In this document: positions 8,373 through 16,395 of the stretch, one piece after another
Position numbering within the stretch: position 1 is the first letter of the stretch
Layout: every line of letters starts with the position of its first letter
Source of the DNA: CAWAPD01 sp963783865
Lineage (GTDB): Bacteria; Actinomycetota; Thermoleophilia; UBA2241
Reading direction: 5' to 3'
Assembly (NCBI GenBank): GCA_963783865.1
Contig: CAWAPD010000001.1
Span: 186,001-250,000 of the forward strand
Length of the DNA: 64,000 bases
Notes under the pieces: model-generated
What the model was told of the DNA's origin: nothing
The model's database searches: none
Seen by the model: only the letters and a program-made list of their open reading frames with translations
Translations under genes and position numbers: made by a program

Positions 8373-9613
8373 CGTACGCGTTCGTGCCGGACCCCCACCG
8401 GCATCGACAAGGCCGCCTGCAGATCGGCGCCGCGCTGGAGCGAGAGGTAGCCGATGCCGGCGGCCGAGAGGGCGAGCCGCGGGCTCGCCCTCTCGGCCGC
8501 CGGATCCGCCGGAAGGAACGAACCGGCATCGATGTGGACCACAGAGGCGCGCAGCCCTTCTCTGCGCAGGGCCATGAGCGCGTGCACGAGTCCGTCATCG
8601 AGGGCGAGGACGACGAGGATGAGCATCCGCGTCGTTCGCGGGCGGCGTCCGGCCACGAGCGTGCGCAGCGACGGACCCATCCTCGGCAGCCCACGGGGGG
8701 AGGCCGCGGCCAGGACCTCGAGCAGCCTGAGGTGGCCGCCCGCGCCCGGAGCGAGGTGTGTCGGCCGCCACTCGAGTCCGGGCACCAGCAAGGTGGCGGC
8801 GTGACCGGTGCGGAGGGCATGGTCGACGATCGAACCGGCCGCCTGGATGGCGAGTTCGAAATTGGTCTCCGGCGGCTCCCCGACGACGTGCGAGGGCGCC
8901 GCGTTGAGCAGCACGGTGACGTCGCCGTCCGTCGCGTCCTCCGTCTCGCGCAACATGAGGCTTCCGGTCTTTGCCGTCGCTTTCCAGTCGACGCGGTTGA
9001 GCGGTTCGCCCGGGCTGTGTGGGCGGATGCCGCGGAACTCCGACCCTCTGAGCGTCGGCAAGCGGCGGCCGGCGTCGCCGCCGACTTCCCTGTCGGAGAT
9101 CAGCGCACACGACCCGAGAAGCGCCAGGCGGGGCGGGACGAGGACGTCCAGCGGACCCTGGCTGCTTTGCGCTCGTACCAGGCCCAGGGGGTCCTCGGCG
9201 ACGACGGTCAGGCCGGGGAGATGGTGGATGCCGCGCCGCGCCGGCCAGGGTCCCGACGTGGCCACTCGCTCGCCTTGCGATCCGAGGCTCTCGATGTGGA
9301 TCGCCTGGTCGCCGCAGCCCAGCTCCCCGCAGGCGTCGAGCAGCGTGACCTGCTGTCCCGGCACGCGCGAACCGCTGCGCACGCGGAAGGAGACCTGCAG
9401 GGGATCGCCGGCGAACGGTTGCCGGGGCGCGACGGTACGGGTGACCTCGAGGCGCCCTCGGAGAGAACGGACCTGAAGCCAGGTGACGACCAAGACGGCA
9501 AGGAAGGCGAAGGCCAGCAGGTAGAGCTCCCAGGTGCCGACGATGCGCGCCGCCACGTAGGTGCCTGCCGCGACGCCGAGAAGCGCCGCTCCCCGAGCCG
9601 TGGGGCGGGTCAG
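8369..9613 (-). CDS. DUF58 domain protein (possible CTG start)
   Basis: The conventional start is GTG at 9556 (395 residues). The frame stays open to 9613 and adds LTRPTARGAALLGVAAGTY, which looks like the usual DUF58 N-terminus (RPT..G..LL) and completes a two-helix membrane hairpin with residues WELYLLAFAFLAVLVV. A GGGAGGAG site lies just before a CTG codon at 9611-9613 that overlaps the moxR stop (CTGA). I therefore favour the longer 414-residue form, though CTG initiation is rare. The DUF58 core is clear: GSEFRGIRPHSPGEPLNRVDW followed by KATAKTGSLMLRE. It resembles a von Willebrand-like partner of MoxR ATPases. Confidence 0.88.
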   Translation of the reverse strand: MTRPTARGAALLGVAAGTYVAARIVGTWELYLLAFAFLAVLVVTWLQVRSLRGRLEVTRTVAPRQPFAGDPLQVSFRVRSGSRVPGQQVTLLDACGELGCGDQAIHIESLGSQGERVATSGPWPARRGIHHLPGLTVVAEDPLGLVRAQSSQGPLDVLVPPRLALLGSCALISDREVGGDAGRRLPTLRGSEFRGIRPHSPGEPLNRVDWKATAKTGSLMLRETEDATDGDVTVLLNAAPSHVVGEPPETNFELAIQAAGSIVDHALRTGHAATLLVPGLEWRPTHLAPGAGGHLRLLEVLAAASPRGLPRMGPSLRTLVAGRRPRTTRMLILVVLALDDGLVHALMALRREGLRASVVHIDAGSFLPADPAAERASPRLALSAAGIGYLSLQRGADLQAALSMPVGVRHERVR

Positions 9614-10635
9614 CGCTCCTCCCTTGGTACCGGGACGCTCTCGAGAAGCCGCGAGATCACCGTCTCCTCGGTCTGCTCGCGCACGCGGAAGTCCGGAGAC
9701 AGGATGATCCGGTGGCTCAGCACACGCACGGCGAGATCCTTGATGTCTTGCGGTACGACGTAGTCGCGCTGGCGGAGCAGCGCCAGCGCCTTGGCCGCGC
9801 GCACGAGGGCGATGCCGGCGCGGGGGCTGGCGCCCAGGTAGACGTCCTTGCTCGTGCGGGTGGCGGTGAGGACCTCGACGACGTAGCTGCGGAGCCGGGG
9901 GGCGAGCTCGACGCGTCTCGCCGCCTCCTGCATGGCGAGGACCTCGCCCGCGTCGAGGACCGGCTCGAGGTCGGCGAGCGGGTCTCCCGACGTCTGGGCG
10001 TGGACGATGGCCTCTTCGGCGGTGGGCGACGGATAGCCGAGGCTCAGGCGCATCATGAAGCGGTCGAGCTGAGCCTCAGGCAAGGGATAGGTGCCTTCGT
10101 ACTCGATGGGGTTCTGGGTCGCGACGACCATGAACGGGGCGGCGATCGCATGCGTGACGTTGTCGATCGTCGCCTGTCGCTCCTCCATGCACTCCAGCAG
10201 GCTCGCCTGGGTCTTCGGTGACGCGCGGTTGATCTCGTCGGCCAGGACGATGTTGGCGAAGACGGGTCCGGGGCGGAACTCGAAGCCGGCGGTCTTCTGG
10301 TCGAAGACGCTGACGCCGGTGACGTCGCTCGGGAGAAGGTCGGGCGTGAACTGGATGCGGGCGAAGCGACAGCTCACGGAGCGGGCGAGCGCCTTGGCGA
10401 GGAGCGTCTTGCCCACGCCCGGGTAGTCCTCGATGATGAGGTGCCCGCCGGCCAGCAGGCCGACGATGCAAGCCTCGATGACCTCCTCCTTGCCGAAGAT
10501 CACCGCCGCGATGTTGGCCGCGATGCGGTTCGCTCGGCGAGCGGTCTCGCGCAGCTCGCCGTCCTGGAAGACGGACTCCGTGTCAGCCTCTGGCTGCAAA
10601 TGATGCTCGCGATGCCTAACGTCGGACATTGGCAT
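9610..10635 (-). CDS. MoxR-family AAA+ ATPase
   Basis: The 341-residue protein is typical MoxR length. Walker A is DYPGVGKTLLAKAL (GKT near residue 75), followed by FTPDLLPSDVTGV, the Walker B/MoxR stretch NIVLADEINRASPKTQASLLE, sensor 1 in VVATQNPIEYEGTYPLPEAQLDRF and a C-terminal lid domain with ASPRAGIALVRAAKAL. ATG occurs at 10635 and 10629. No Shine-Dalgarno is seen, but a TATCCT -10-like box (10651-10656, minus strand) ends 15 bases before the first ATG, so the leader is very short. It is the first gene of the MoxR-DUF58-transglutaminase operon and presumably remodels or assembles the partner proteins at the membrane. Confidence 0.93.
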   Translation of the reverse strand: MPMSDVRHREHHLQPEADTESVFQDGELRETARRANRIAANIAAVIFGKEEVIEACIVGLLAGGHLIIEDYPGVGKTLLAKALARSVSCRFARIQFTPDLLPSDVTGVSVFDQKTAGFEFRPGPVFANIVLADEINRASPKTQASLLECMEERQATIDNVTHAIAAPFMVVATQNPIEYEGTYPLPEAQLDRFMMRLSLGYPSPTAEEAIVHAQTSGDPLADLEPVLDAGEVLAMQEAARRVELAPRLRSYVVEVLTATRTSKDVYLGASPRAGIALVRAAKALALLRQRDYVVPQDIKDLAVRVLSHRIILSPDFRVREQTEETVISRLLESVPVPREER

Positions 10636-10839
10636 TGAGGTCGAGTACTGAGGATACCCCGGGCGAGCCAGCCTATCGCCGTGAGGGCTCAGACGCTACT
10701 TACTAGACGCCCTGCGCCCCCATTGGTCGCGATCGCCCTCGCCTACTGCGCCCGGACGGAGACCCTGCGCCCAACTGTTAGCGCTCGCTCCTCGGTGGAA
10801 TAGTCGCAGACCACGATCCGTCGAAGGAGCGGCACGGAG

Positions 10840-10926
10840 ATGGGGATCGACTACGCGGGTGTCCTCGAGGCCACTGCGAACCTGCTGGTCCAGATCGTCG
10901 CTGAAGCGACCTCGGACGAACGATGA
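10840..10926 (+). CDS. Tiny 28-residue ORF coupled to the serine-repeat gene
   Basis: ATG at 10840 is preceded by AAGGAG (10825-10829, 10-base spacing) and also by GGAG directly beside it. The ORF encodes 28 residues, MGIDYAGVLEATANLLVQIV followed by AEATSDER, an amphipathic helix-like peptide. Its stop overlaps the ATG of the next ORF as ATGA (10923-10926), the standard arrangement for translational coupling. The good ribosome site plus the overlap make it likely to be translated. It may be a leader that delivers ribosomes to the repeat gene, or a small partner protein. I recognise no family. Confidence 0.55.
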   Translation: MGIDYAGVLEATANLLVQIVAEATSDER

Positions 10927-11198
10927 CGCACATACTGCCAGAGAACTCGAAGTGGTCGCTGCGGTCGGAGCGCTCGTTGCTCTCGATCGGCTCGCGGGGG
11001 TCGGTGCTGTCGATCGGCTCGATCGGCTCGGCTCTGTCTATCGGGTCCGTCGGCTCGTTTGGCTCGGTCGGGTCCGTCGGCTCGGCGTTCTCCCTGCTCT
11101 CAGCCGGATCGCTGCTCTCGATCGCCTCGGTGCGCTCCCGGCGAGCAGTCATGCGCCACGGCCGCTCTCGCCGGCACTCCCCCCCGACCGAGGGGTAG
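10923..11198 (+). CDS. Small serine-triplet repeat protein, function unknown
   Basis: The 91-residue protein has a core of about 22 consecutive xxS triplets (residues 7-73): KWS LRS ERS LLS IGS RGS, then VLS IGS IGS ALS IGS VGS, then FGS VGS VGS AFS LLS AGS and LLS IAS VRS. Serine occupies every third position without a break, usually preceded by Gly or Leu, with Ile/Val/Ala/Leu at the first position. The tail is basic (RSRRAVMRHGRSRRHS). No signal peptide is evident. The regular triplet could form a polyproline-II-like or three-residue-per-turn solenoid; that is inference. It is coupled to the upstream 28-residue ORF and followed by the sigma-factor gene on the same strand. I recognise no named family. 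Confidence 0.55.
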   Translation: MTHILPENSKWSLRSERSLLSIGSRGSVLSIGSIGSALSIGSVGSFGSVGSVGSAFSLLSAGSLLSIASVRSRRAVMRHGRSRRHSPPTEG

Positions 11199-11406
11199 GA
11201 GGAAGCCACCCCGCGCGGCGATTCCGGCAGGTGCCTCCGATCGTGCGCCGACCGCCTCACCGATACATCCCGGCGAAACTCTCGTCTAACTGAGAGCGCG
11301 TGCTCCGTCACCACGACCGGGACGGCGATGTATGGCATCTCACTCTCAGGCGCTCGAGTCGGGCGGGCTGCTGGCCGCCGGCCGCCGGCGGTGCCAGACT
11401 GGGCCG

Positions 11407-11946
11407 GTGACTGAGATCGAGATGCAGCTCAAGGCCGCGCGCAGAGGAGACGGGGACGCCTTCGCCGACCTCTTCCTGGCCCACGCGCGGCCCCTGCGCG
11501 TGATGGCCTTCGGAGTCCTGCGCGATCCGGACCTGGTCGACGACGCGCTGCAAGAGGCCGCTCTGCGCGCTTACCGCTCGCTGAGAGGGTTCCGCGGCGA
11601 GGCGCGGATCGGTACCTGGCTGCACCGGATCACGCTGAGCGTCTGCCTCGACATGATCCACGAGGCGCACCGGCAGGACACGCTGGTCCAGCGCAGCCTG
11701 CCGACCCACGTGAGTGATCCCGACCTTGACTCGGCGCTGGACACCCATACGCGCCTCTCGCGAGCGCTCGACACCCTCACGGCCGAGCAACGAGCGGTCG
11801 CGGTGGTCGTCCTGCAGCTCGGCTTCGACCTGCGAAGCGCGGCGACCATCCTCGCGATCCCGCGAGGAACGGTCGCCTCCAGGCTGTTCGCCGCCCGCCA
11901 GGCGCTGGCCGCCGCACTCGGCTCCACGGAGGAAGACGATGCCTGA
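11407..11946 (+). CDS. ECF-type RNA polymerase sigma factor
   Basis: Starting at GTG 11407 (VTEIEMQLKAARRGDGDAF) gives 179 residues, the usual ECF size; the frame is open 25 codons further up to ATG 11332. Region 2 is LFLAHARPLRVMAFGVLRD with DPDLVDDALQEAALRAYRSL, and the aromatic/charged segment FRGEARIGTWLHRITLSVCLD is the end of region 2 / start of the linker. Region 4 is RALDTLTAEQRAVAVVVLQ then the helix-turn-helix DLRSAATILAIPRGTVASRL. The stop overlaps the start of the next gene by 8 bases. The neighbouring membrane protein is its probable anti-sigma or regulator. The signal and target promoters are not readable here. Confidence 0.9.
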   Translation: MTEIEMQLKAARRGDGDAFADLFLAHARPLRVMAFGVLRDPDLVDDALQEAALRAYRSLRGFRGEARIGTWLHRITLSVCLDMIHEAHRQDTLVQRSLPTHVSDPDLDSALDTHTRLSRALDTLTAEQRAVAVVVLQLGFDLRSAATILAIPRGTVASRLFAARQALAAALGSTEEDDA

Positions 11947-12517
11947 ACGACCCGACGACCTCGGCGCCGCCATGCAAGAGCTCGCCGACCGGGAGATGCC
12001 GGCCGCGGACGAGCGGTTCGAGCCCAGGTTGCGGCACACGCTGCGCCTCGAGCCGCGCCCACGGCGCGGCCGCTGGCCGTGGATCGCGGCCGGCTGCCTC
12101 GCGTGCGTGGCCGTCGCCGCGATCGTCGCCGTGGCGCTGCCCGCGACCGCGCGGCACCTGCCGCTCCCGGTGGGGCACGAGCTGCAGCGGCTCGACGCCC
12201 GGACGCAGAGCCTGGATGCGGCGCTGGCCGCACAGACGCGCGACCTCGCGCGGGTCCGTGCCGAGCTCGCCGTCCGACTCGTGCTCGTGCAGACCGCCCG
12301 GGGCCGGTGGGTCGTGGCGCACTACCTCACGCCCCACAAGTCGCCGTCGGCGCCGACGCCGCCCGGCTACGGCGCGTCGTGGTGGGGCTGGGTCGCGGCC
12401 CCGGCCTCGCCCAGCCCCGCCTCGACGCCTCTGACCGCTCCTGCGGTCTCGTCCCCGTCGCCGCTCGCTACGCCGATCTCATCGCCGACGCCGACGGCGA
12501 CTCCGAGCTCGCCGTGA
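11939..12517 (+). CDS. Single-pass membrane protein, probable anti-sigma partner
   Basis: ATG at 11939 overlaps the sigma-factor stop (ATGCCTGA). The 192-residue product has a cytoplasmic N-terminus of about 45 residues with alternating acid/basic helix, one membrane segment (WPWIAAGCLACVAVAAIVAV, about residues 46-68), an extracytoplasmic coiled helix (LQRLDARTQSLDAALAAQTR) and a long Pro/Ser/Thr/Ala-rich tail. Coupling to an ECF sigma gene and this topology fit an anti-sigma factor, but I do not see the HxxxCxxC zinc motif of classical ZAS proteins. The assignment therefore rests on context. Confidence 0.7.
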   Translation: MPERPDDLGAAMQELADREMPAADERFEPRLRHTLRLEPRPRRGRWPWIAAGCLACVAVAAIVAVALPATARHLPLPVGHELQRLDARTQSLDAALAAQTRDLARVRAELAVRLVLVQTARGRWVVAHYLTPHKSPSAPTPPGYGASWWGWVAAPASPSPASTPLTAPAVSSPSPLATPISSPTPTATPSSP

Positions 12518-12570
12518 GCTCGAGGTAACGATCGCAGGTCCGATCCCTGCGCGACCCGCCATCTGCGTGC

Positions 12571-13557
12571 CTACATCGTGATGACTACCTTCCCGCGGGC
12601 ACGGCCCTCGTGCAGGTACCGGACCGCGTCTGCCGCCTGGTCGAGGGCGAAGGTCCTGTCGATCGCCGGCGTGACCTTGCCGGCCTCGATGAGGTCGCGC
12701 AGGGCCTCGAGGTCGTCGTGGTCGACCTTGGCCACGAGTGGTCCCAGCTTCTGGCTCGCGAACAGCGACAGCAGGGGGGCGCGGATCGTCTGGCGGCCGA
12801 AGCCTCCGGTCCACCGGTTGCCCCCCTCGCCGCCCACGATGACGAGGATGCCGTGCGGTTCGAGAGCGCGCCGCAGGCGCCGCAGCGGGAGTCTGCCGGC
12901 TATGTCGACGATGACGTCGTAGCGCCGCGTGCCGTCGGTGAAGTCGGCGCGGCCGTGGTCGATGACGTGGTCGGCGCCGATGGCGCCGACCACGTCGACC
13001 CTGGCCGCGCCGCACACCCCGGTCACCTCGGCGCCGAACGCCTTGGCGATCTGCACGGCGAAGGTCCCCACGCCGCCGCCGGCGCCGGTCACCAGGACCC
13101 GCTGCCCCGGCTTCACGCCGCCCTTGTCGCGCACCGCCTGCAGGGCGGTGCAGGCGGAGACCGGCACGGCGGCGGCCTTCTCGAAGGAGATGGTCGCCGG
13201 CTTTGGCGCCAACCGGCCAGCGGGCACACTCGCGTACTCGGCGAAGGCTCCACCGCGGATCGCGTCGCACGACCCGAACACCTCGTCGCCCGGCCGGAAC
13301 CCCGTCACGTGCGCGCCCACCGACTCGACGGTCCCCGCGACGTCGATGCCGCGCACCGGCGACTTCGGCCGCCGCACCCCGCTACCCATCAGGCGCGCCA
13401 GGTACGGCAGGCCGGCGACGAGGTGCCACACGCCGGCGTCGACGCCCGCCGCGTGCACGCGCACGAGCACGTCGTCGTCGCCGATCTCCGGCGCGGGGAT
13501 CTCCTCGAGCCGGAGCAGCTCCGGCGTGCCATAGTCGCGCTGGACGATCGCTTTCAT
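12571..13557 (-). CDS. Zinc-free NAD(P)-dependent quinone oxidoreductase / MDR family
   Basis: Start is ATG 13557 (MKAIVQRDYGTPELLRLEE) with GAGGAGG 8 bases upstream; 328 residues. The N-terminal GroES-like fold is followed by the MDR signatures GIDVAGTVESVGAHVTGFRPG and DEVFGSCDAIRGGAFAEY. The nucleotide-binding Rossmann fold contains VLVTGAGGGVGTFAVQIAK, and the C-terminal DQAADAVRYLHEGRARGKVV is standard. No structural zinc Cys cluster is present, so it belongs to the quinone-reductase/enoyl-reductase branch acting in the cytoplasm on an unknown carbonyl or quinone substrate. It converges with the sigma operon. Confidence 0.9.
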   Translation of the reverse strand: MKAIVQRDYGTPELLRLEEIPAPEIGDDDVLVRVHAAGVDAGVWHLVAGLPYLARLMGSGVRRPKSPVRGIDVAGTVESVGAHVTGFRPGDEVFGSCDAIRGGAFAEYASVPAGRLAPKPATISFEKAAAVPVSACTALQAVRDKGGVKPGQRVLVTGAGGGVGTFAVQIAKAFGAEVTGVCGAARVDVVGAIGADHVIDHGRADFTDGTRRYDVIVDIAGRLPLRRLRRALEPHGILVIVGGEGGNRWTGGFGRQTIRAPLLSLFASQKLGPLVAKVDHDDLEALRDLIEAGKVTPAIDRTFALDQAADAVRYLHEGRARGKVVITM

Positions 13558-13745
13558 CGCGCCCACCTCCTCTCAGTCGACCGTGCGCAGGATCTGCTCG
13601 ACCGACGACGTCCGCGAGCGGAGCTCGGCCACGTCGGCGGCGACGCGCTGTTGAGCGTAAATAGCATGACTCAAGCGACGGTGCAAGGGCGCAGCGCCGG
13701 CACAGCGAACGTGCCAGGGAAGATCGATCGGCCTCGGGCGAGGCC

Positions 13746-14717
13746 TCACATCAGGCAGTCTCCGGCCAGCAGGTAGCGATCGAAGCGGCCGAACGGGCGG
13801 GAGGCGCACAGCAGAGCGGTCGCGCCCTCGAACGTGAAGCCGGCGCGCCACAGCAGGCGCTGGGCATACTGGTTGGCGGCCGGGACCATGACGAGCGCGG
13901 GCTCGCCGGGTCGGCGAGCGGCGGACTCGGCAAGGGCGAACGACAGGGCCGCGCCCTGGTCCTGGGGACGGAGGGTGGCGACGGGACCGAGGGCCCCGGG
14001 GCCCTCGGTCCCGTCGCCACCAAGGTACGCGTACCCCACCGGTCGCCCTCCACGTCGCAACAGCCAGCCTTCGTGACGGATCTCCTCGAGCTGCCAGCGG
14101 TGGTCGACGGTGCGGTCCACTCCGGTCACGGCCTCGTCGATCCGGCGCAGGTCGTCGAGATGCGGGCCCGACGCGGTCAGCGGTTCGGCCTCGGGCGCTC
14201 GCCGTCCCGGCGAGCGCCCGCCTTCTTCGCCCGGCATCCCGCGTGCGGCCGTCGCCACCGCCCGCGCCCCGCCCTGCATGGTGAGCACCGGCAGTTGAGG
14301 GTAGATCCCGTGCCGTGAGTACAGCGCGTTCGAGACCGGGTTCGCCGCGCTCGACGTCAGGGCCGCCACCTCGCCGGGCAGCGGGTGGTCGCCCTTCGCC
14401 AGCTCGAGCAGCCGCCGGCCGACGCCGGCGCCCTGGTAGGGCGGGAGCACGAAGAGCCCCGACAGGAACCAGAGACCGCCGCGGGACATCCCGGCGCCGA
14501 ACCCCACCGGGTCGTCGCCGTCGGCCGCGATCCAGAAGGCGTCGGGATCGGTCCGCATGACGTGAGCCAGGGCCGGCGCGGCCTCGTCCTCAGGGCCCTC
14601 CGTGACCGGCCGTCCCTGCCTGGCTAGCAGGTCGTCGAGGGCGATCCCGATGATCCGCGACGCGGCGACCGCGTCTGCACTGCCCGAGCCGGGCCGAAAG
14701 GTGAGCTGCGCCGTCAT
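13746..14717 (-). CDS. Double-GNAT acetyltransferase
   Basis: The 323 residues contain two GNAT-like halves. In the first (residues 5-150), SGLFVLPPYQGAGVGRRLLE carries the Q/RxxGxG/A acetyl-CoA loop, and the helix NALYSRHGIYPQ is the typical motif B. The second half (about 175-323) has GRPVGYAYL and ALSFALAESAARRP plus NQYAQRLLWRAGFTFEG, where the CoA loop is degenerate. That suggests one active and one structural domain, as in mycothiol-synthase-like tandem GNATs. The ATG is preceded by only a weak ribosome site. The acceptor substrate is unknown. Confidence 0.82.
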   Translation of the reverse strand: MTAQLTFRPGSGSADAVAASRIIGIALDDLLARQGRPVTEGPEDEAAPALAHVMRTDPDAFWIAADGDDPVGFGAGMSRGGLWFLSGLFVLPPYQGAGVGRRLLELAKGDHPLPGEVAALTSSAANPVSNALYSRHGIYPQLPVLTMQGGARAVATAARGMPGEEGGRSPGRRAPEAEPLTASGPHLDDLRRIDEAVTGVDRTVDHRWQLEEIRHEGWLLRRGGRPVGYAYLGGDGTEGPGALGPVATLRPQDQGAALSFALAESAARRPGEPALVMVPAANQYAQRLLWRAGFTFEGATALLCASRPFGRFDRYLLAGDCLM

Positions 14718-14815
14718 GTCGGGCCGAGTCTAGCGGCTTTCCGGATGTTTCTCCCGTCGCCCGACGAGCGATAACAGACGTGCGCAGCCCTCGGCTCGAC
14801 AGCGAGGAGGTAGCC

Positions 14816-15193
14816 ATGGTGGGGTGGCACAAGGACGGGCGTCCGCTCGACGACGAGGCGCTGGCCGATCTGCTCGACCACGACGGGAAGGCGCGCGTCG
14901 AGTACGGTGGAGCGGTCTTCCGCTTTCGGGCCGAGACCGTGGCGGCCCGACGACCGGCGCGAACCGGGGAGACGGTCGTGCTTTCCCTCCATCAGTTGGG
15001 CGGCGGAGACCCGCGCCGGGCCGTCTATCTCGTCGACTTCGCCGAGTCCCGCCTGGACGCCGAAGGCTGCGGCCTCAGCCAGGCGGTCCTCGACCGGGCC
15101 ACCCAGACGACGATGCGGACGACGCGGCGTCGCGTCGGCGGCCAGCTCTTCCGCCAGGCGCAGGAGCTGATCGCCGCCGAGGGAGCCGCCTGA
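14816..15193 (+). CDS. Conserved-looking hypothetical protein, 125 aa
   Basis: ATG at 14816 is chosen because GAGGAGGT sits 5 bases upstream. The 125-residue product begins VGWHKDGRPLDDEALADLLD, continues with a beta-rich middle (RVEYGGAVFRFRAETVAARR, ETVVLSLHQLGG) and ends in a helix rich in Arg/Gln (RRVGGQLFRQAQELIAAEG). It has no signal peptide or membrane segment, so it should be cytoplasmic. It is divergent from the double-GNAT gene and upstream of the metallophosphoesterase on the same strand. I recognise no family; codon use is normal for the window and the strong ribosome site argues that it is real. Confidence 0.65.
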   Translation: MVGWHKDGRPLDDEALADLLDHDGKARVEYGGAVFRFRAETVAARRPARTGETVVLSLHQLGGGDPRRAVYLVDFAESRLDAEGCGLSQAVLDRATQTTMRTTRRRVGGQLFRQAQELIAAEGAA

Positions 15194-15245
15194 AGCGCCG
15201 GGGTGGTGAGGCGGCGCCACGGCAGCAGACGACAAGACTGGAGCG

Positions 15246-15908
15246 ATGGGACACGATGATCCGGACCACACGTCGCCAAGGCGACCCGGGTCCCGCCTGA
15301 GACTGACTCATCCGCCGGACGGCGGCCCGCCGCGCGCGATGCCTCCGGCGGGCCAGGCGCGCATCGGCGTGCTCAGTGACACGCACGGCTATCTCGACCC
15401 CGAGGTGCTGAGCATCTTTGCCGGCGTGGTGCACATCATCCACGCCGGCGACATCATGGACCCCCGCATCATCGCCGCGCTGGAGACGGTCGCGCCGGTG
15501 ACGGCGGTGGCCGGGAATCTCGACGACGGTGTGCTCGCCGCGCGCCTCCCGCGCATGGCGCGCGGCGAGGTCGCCGGCGTGAGCTTCGTCGTCGCCCACA
15601 AACCCCGCGGACTGCTCAAGCACCTCGGTGTGGGCGTGCTGGACGCACTGCCGCACGAGGCGCGACCCGACCTCGTCGTGTGGGGTCACACACACGAACC
15701 CATGGCCACCTGGGTCGACGGCAGCCTGCACCTCAACCCCGGCACGGCGAGCTCGCCCGACGAAGATGACGACGGCCCCACCGTGGCCGTCGTCGAGGTC
15801 GGGCGGACGGGCCTTGGCGTGCGGTTCGTCCCTCTGGCGCGCCGACAGGCCTCATACGCGGCCGTGGCCGCCGCGCGTCCGGCCGGCAGAGCCGAAGCCC
15901 GGGGTTAG
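15246..15908 (+). CDS. YfcE/MJ0936-type metallophosphoesterase
   Basis: The core begins ARIGVLSDTHGYLDPE (first metal motif DxH), then VVHIIHAGDIMD (GD motif), VTAVAGNLDDG (GNxD in place of GNH), FVVAHKPRGLLKHL (second His) and DLVVWGHTHEPM (GHTH), ending HLNPGTASSP, which is the standard order for YfcE-like phosphodiesterases. Start could be ATG 15246 (220 residues, GGAG only 2 bases away) or ATG 15339 (189 residues, starting just before the first strand); the shorter one fits the family better. Probable substrates are phosphodiesters; cytoplasmic. Confidence 0.9.
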   Translation: MGHDDPDHTSPRRPGSRLRLTHPPDGGPPRAMPPAGQARIGVLSDTHGYLDPEVLSIFAGVVHIIHAGDIMDPRIIAALETVAPVTAVAGNLDDGVLAARLPRMARGEVAGVSFVVAHKPRGLLKHLGVGVLDALPHEARPDLVVWGHTHEPMATWVDGSLHLNPGTASSPDEDDDGPTVAVVEVGRTGLGVRFVPLARRQASYAAVAAARPAGRAEARG

Positions 15909-15992
15909 CCGGGCGACCTTCGCGATGGGCACGATGCCGGTCGCGGTCCTGCCCGACTAGCGCGCCGTCGGTCTCGTCTCGATCTACCCGGT

Positions 15993-16208
15993 CTACCCGG
16001 CCAGCCGGTGGCCGCACTTCTCGCAGAACTCGGCGTTGCCGGCGTTCTTCTCGTGACAGACGGGACAGTGCACGTGGGCCGGGCGCCCCCGGTGCGAGCT
16101 CGGCTCCTTCACACGCCGGTCGCCACGCAACACGTGGATGCCGGCCCAGATCAGCAGCGGGATGCCGATGACCGCGAGGATGACGATGGCGAGGAGCCAG
16201 GCGCCCAT
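15993..16208 (-). CDS. Small membrane-anchored zinc-ribbon protein
   Basis: The 71-residue product starts at ATG 16208 with GGAGGT 6 bases upstream. The N-terminal membrane helix MGAWLLAIVILAVIGIPLLI is followed by a basic linker and then a C-terminal zinc ribbon, CPVC at residues 52-55 and CEKC at 63-66, of the zinc_ribbon_2 type found at the ends of many small membrane proteins. It is a single-pass protein with a cytoplasmic ribbon. It is convergent with the metallophosphoesterase and divergent from the acetamidase gene. Function unknown. Confidence 0.75.
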   Translation of the reverse strand: MGAWLLAIVILAVIGIPLLIWAGIHVLRGDRRVKEPSSHRGRPAHVHCPVCHEKNAGNAEFCEKCGHRLAG

Positions 16209-16395
16209 GTGACGACCTCCAGTCGGCGCTCGGCGCGCCGCATCCGCCCGATGGTGCTCGCGCCCTGGTCGCGGTGGCGCCAGATGCGCTGCCGCCAGTC
16301 TACAAGGTGTGAGACGTTCGAGCGGCCGCCTTGCGGGTAACACTCCGAGCCATCGGTCATGGTCCCGGTCGGGAGAACGAAAGGAAGGTCGAGCC

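Noticed and set aside
10778..11338. Minus-strand ORF with EPTDPTEPNEPTDP-type repeats
   Set aside because: It is antisense to the serine-ladder gene; the plus-strand frame has the ribosome site, coupling and regular triplet phase, so the minus repeat is its mirror. Some doubt remains.
13573..13665. Short minus-strand frame ending AELRSRTSSVEQILRTVD just upstream of the quinone oxidoreductase
   Set aside because: Looks protein-like, but no start codon with a ribosome site lies close upstream; it may be a gene remnant but cannot be supported.
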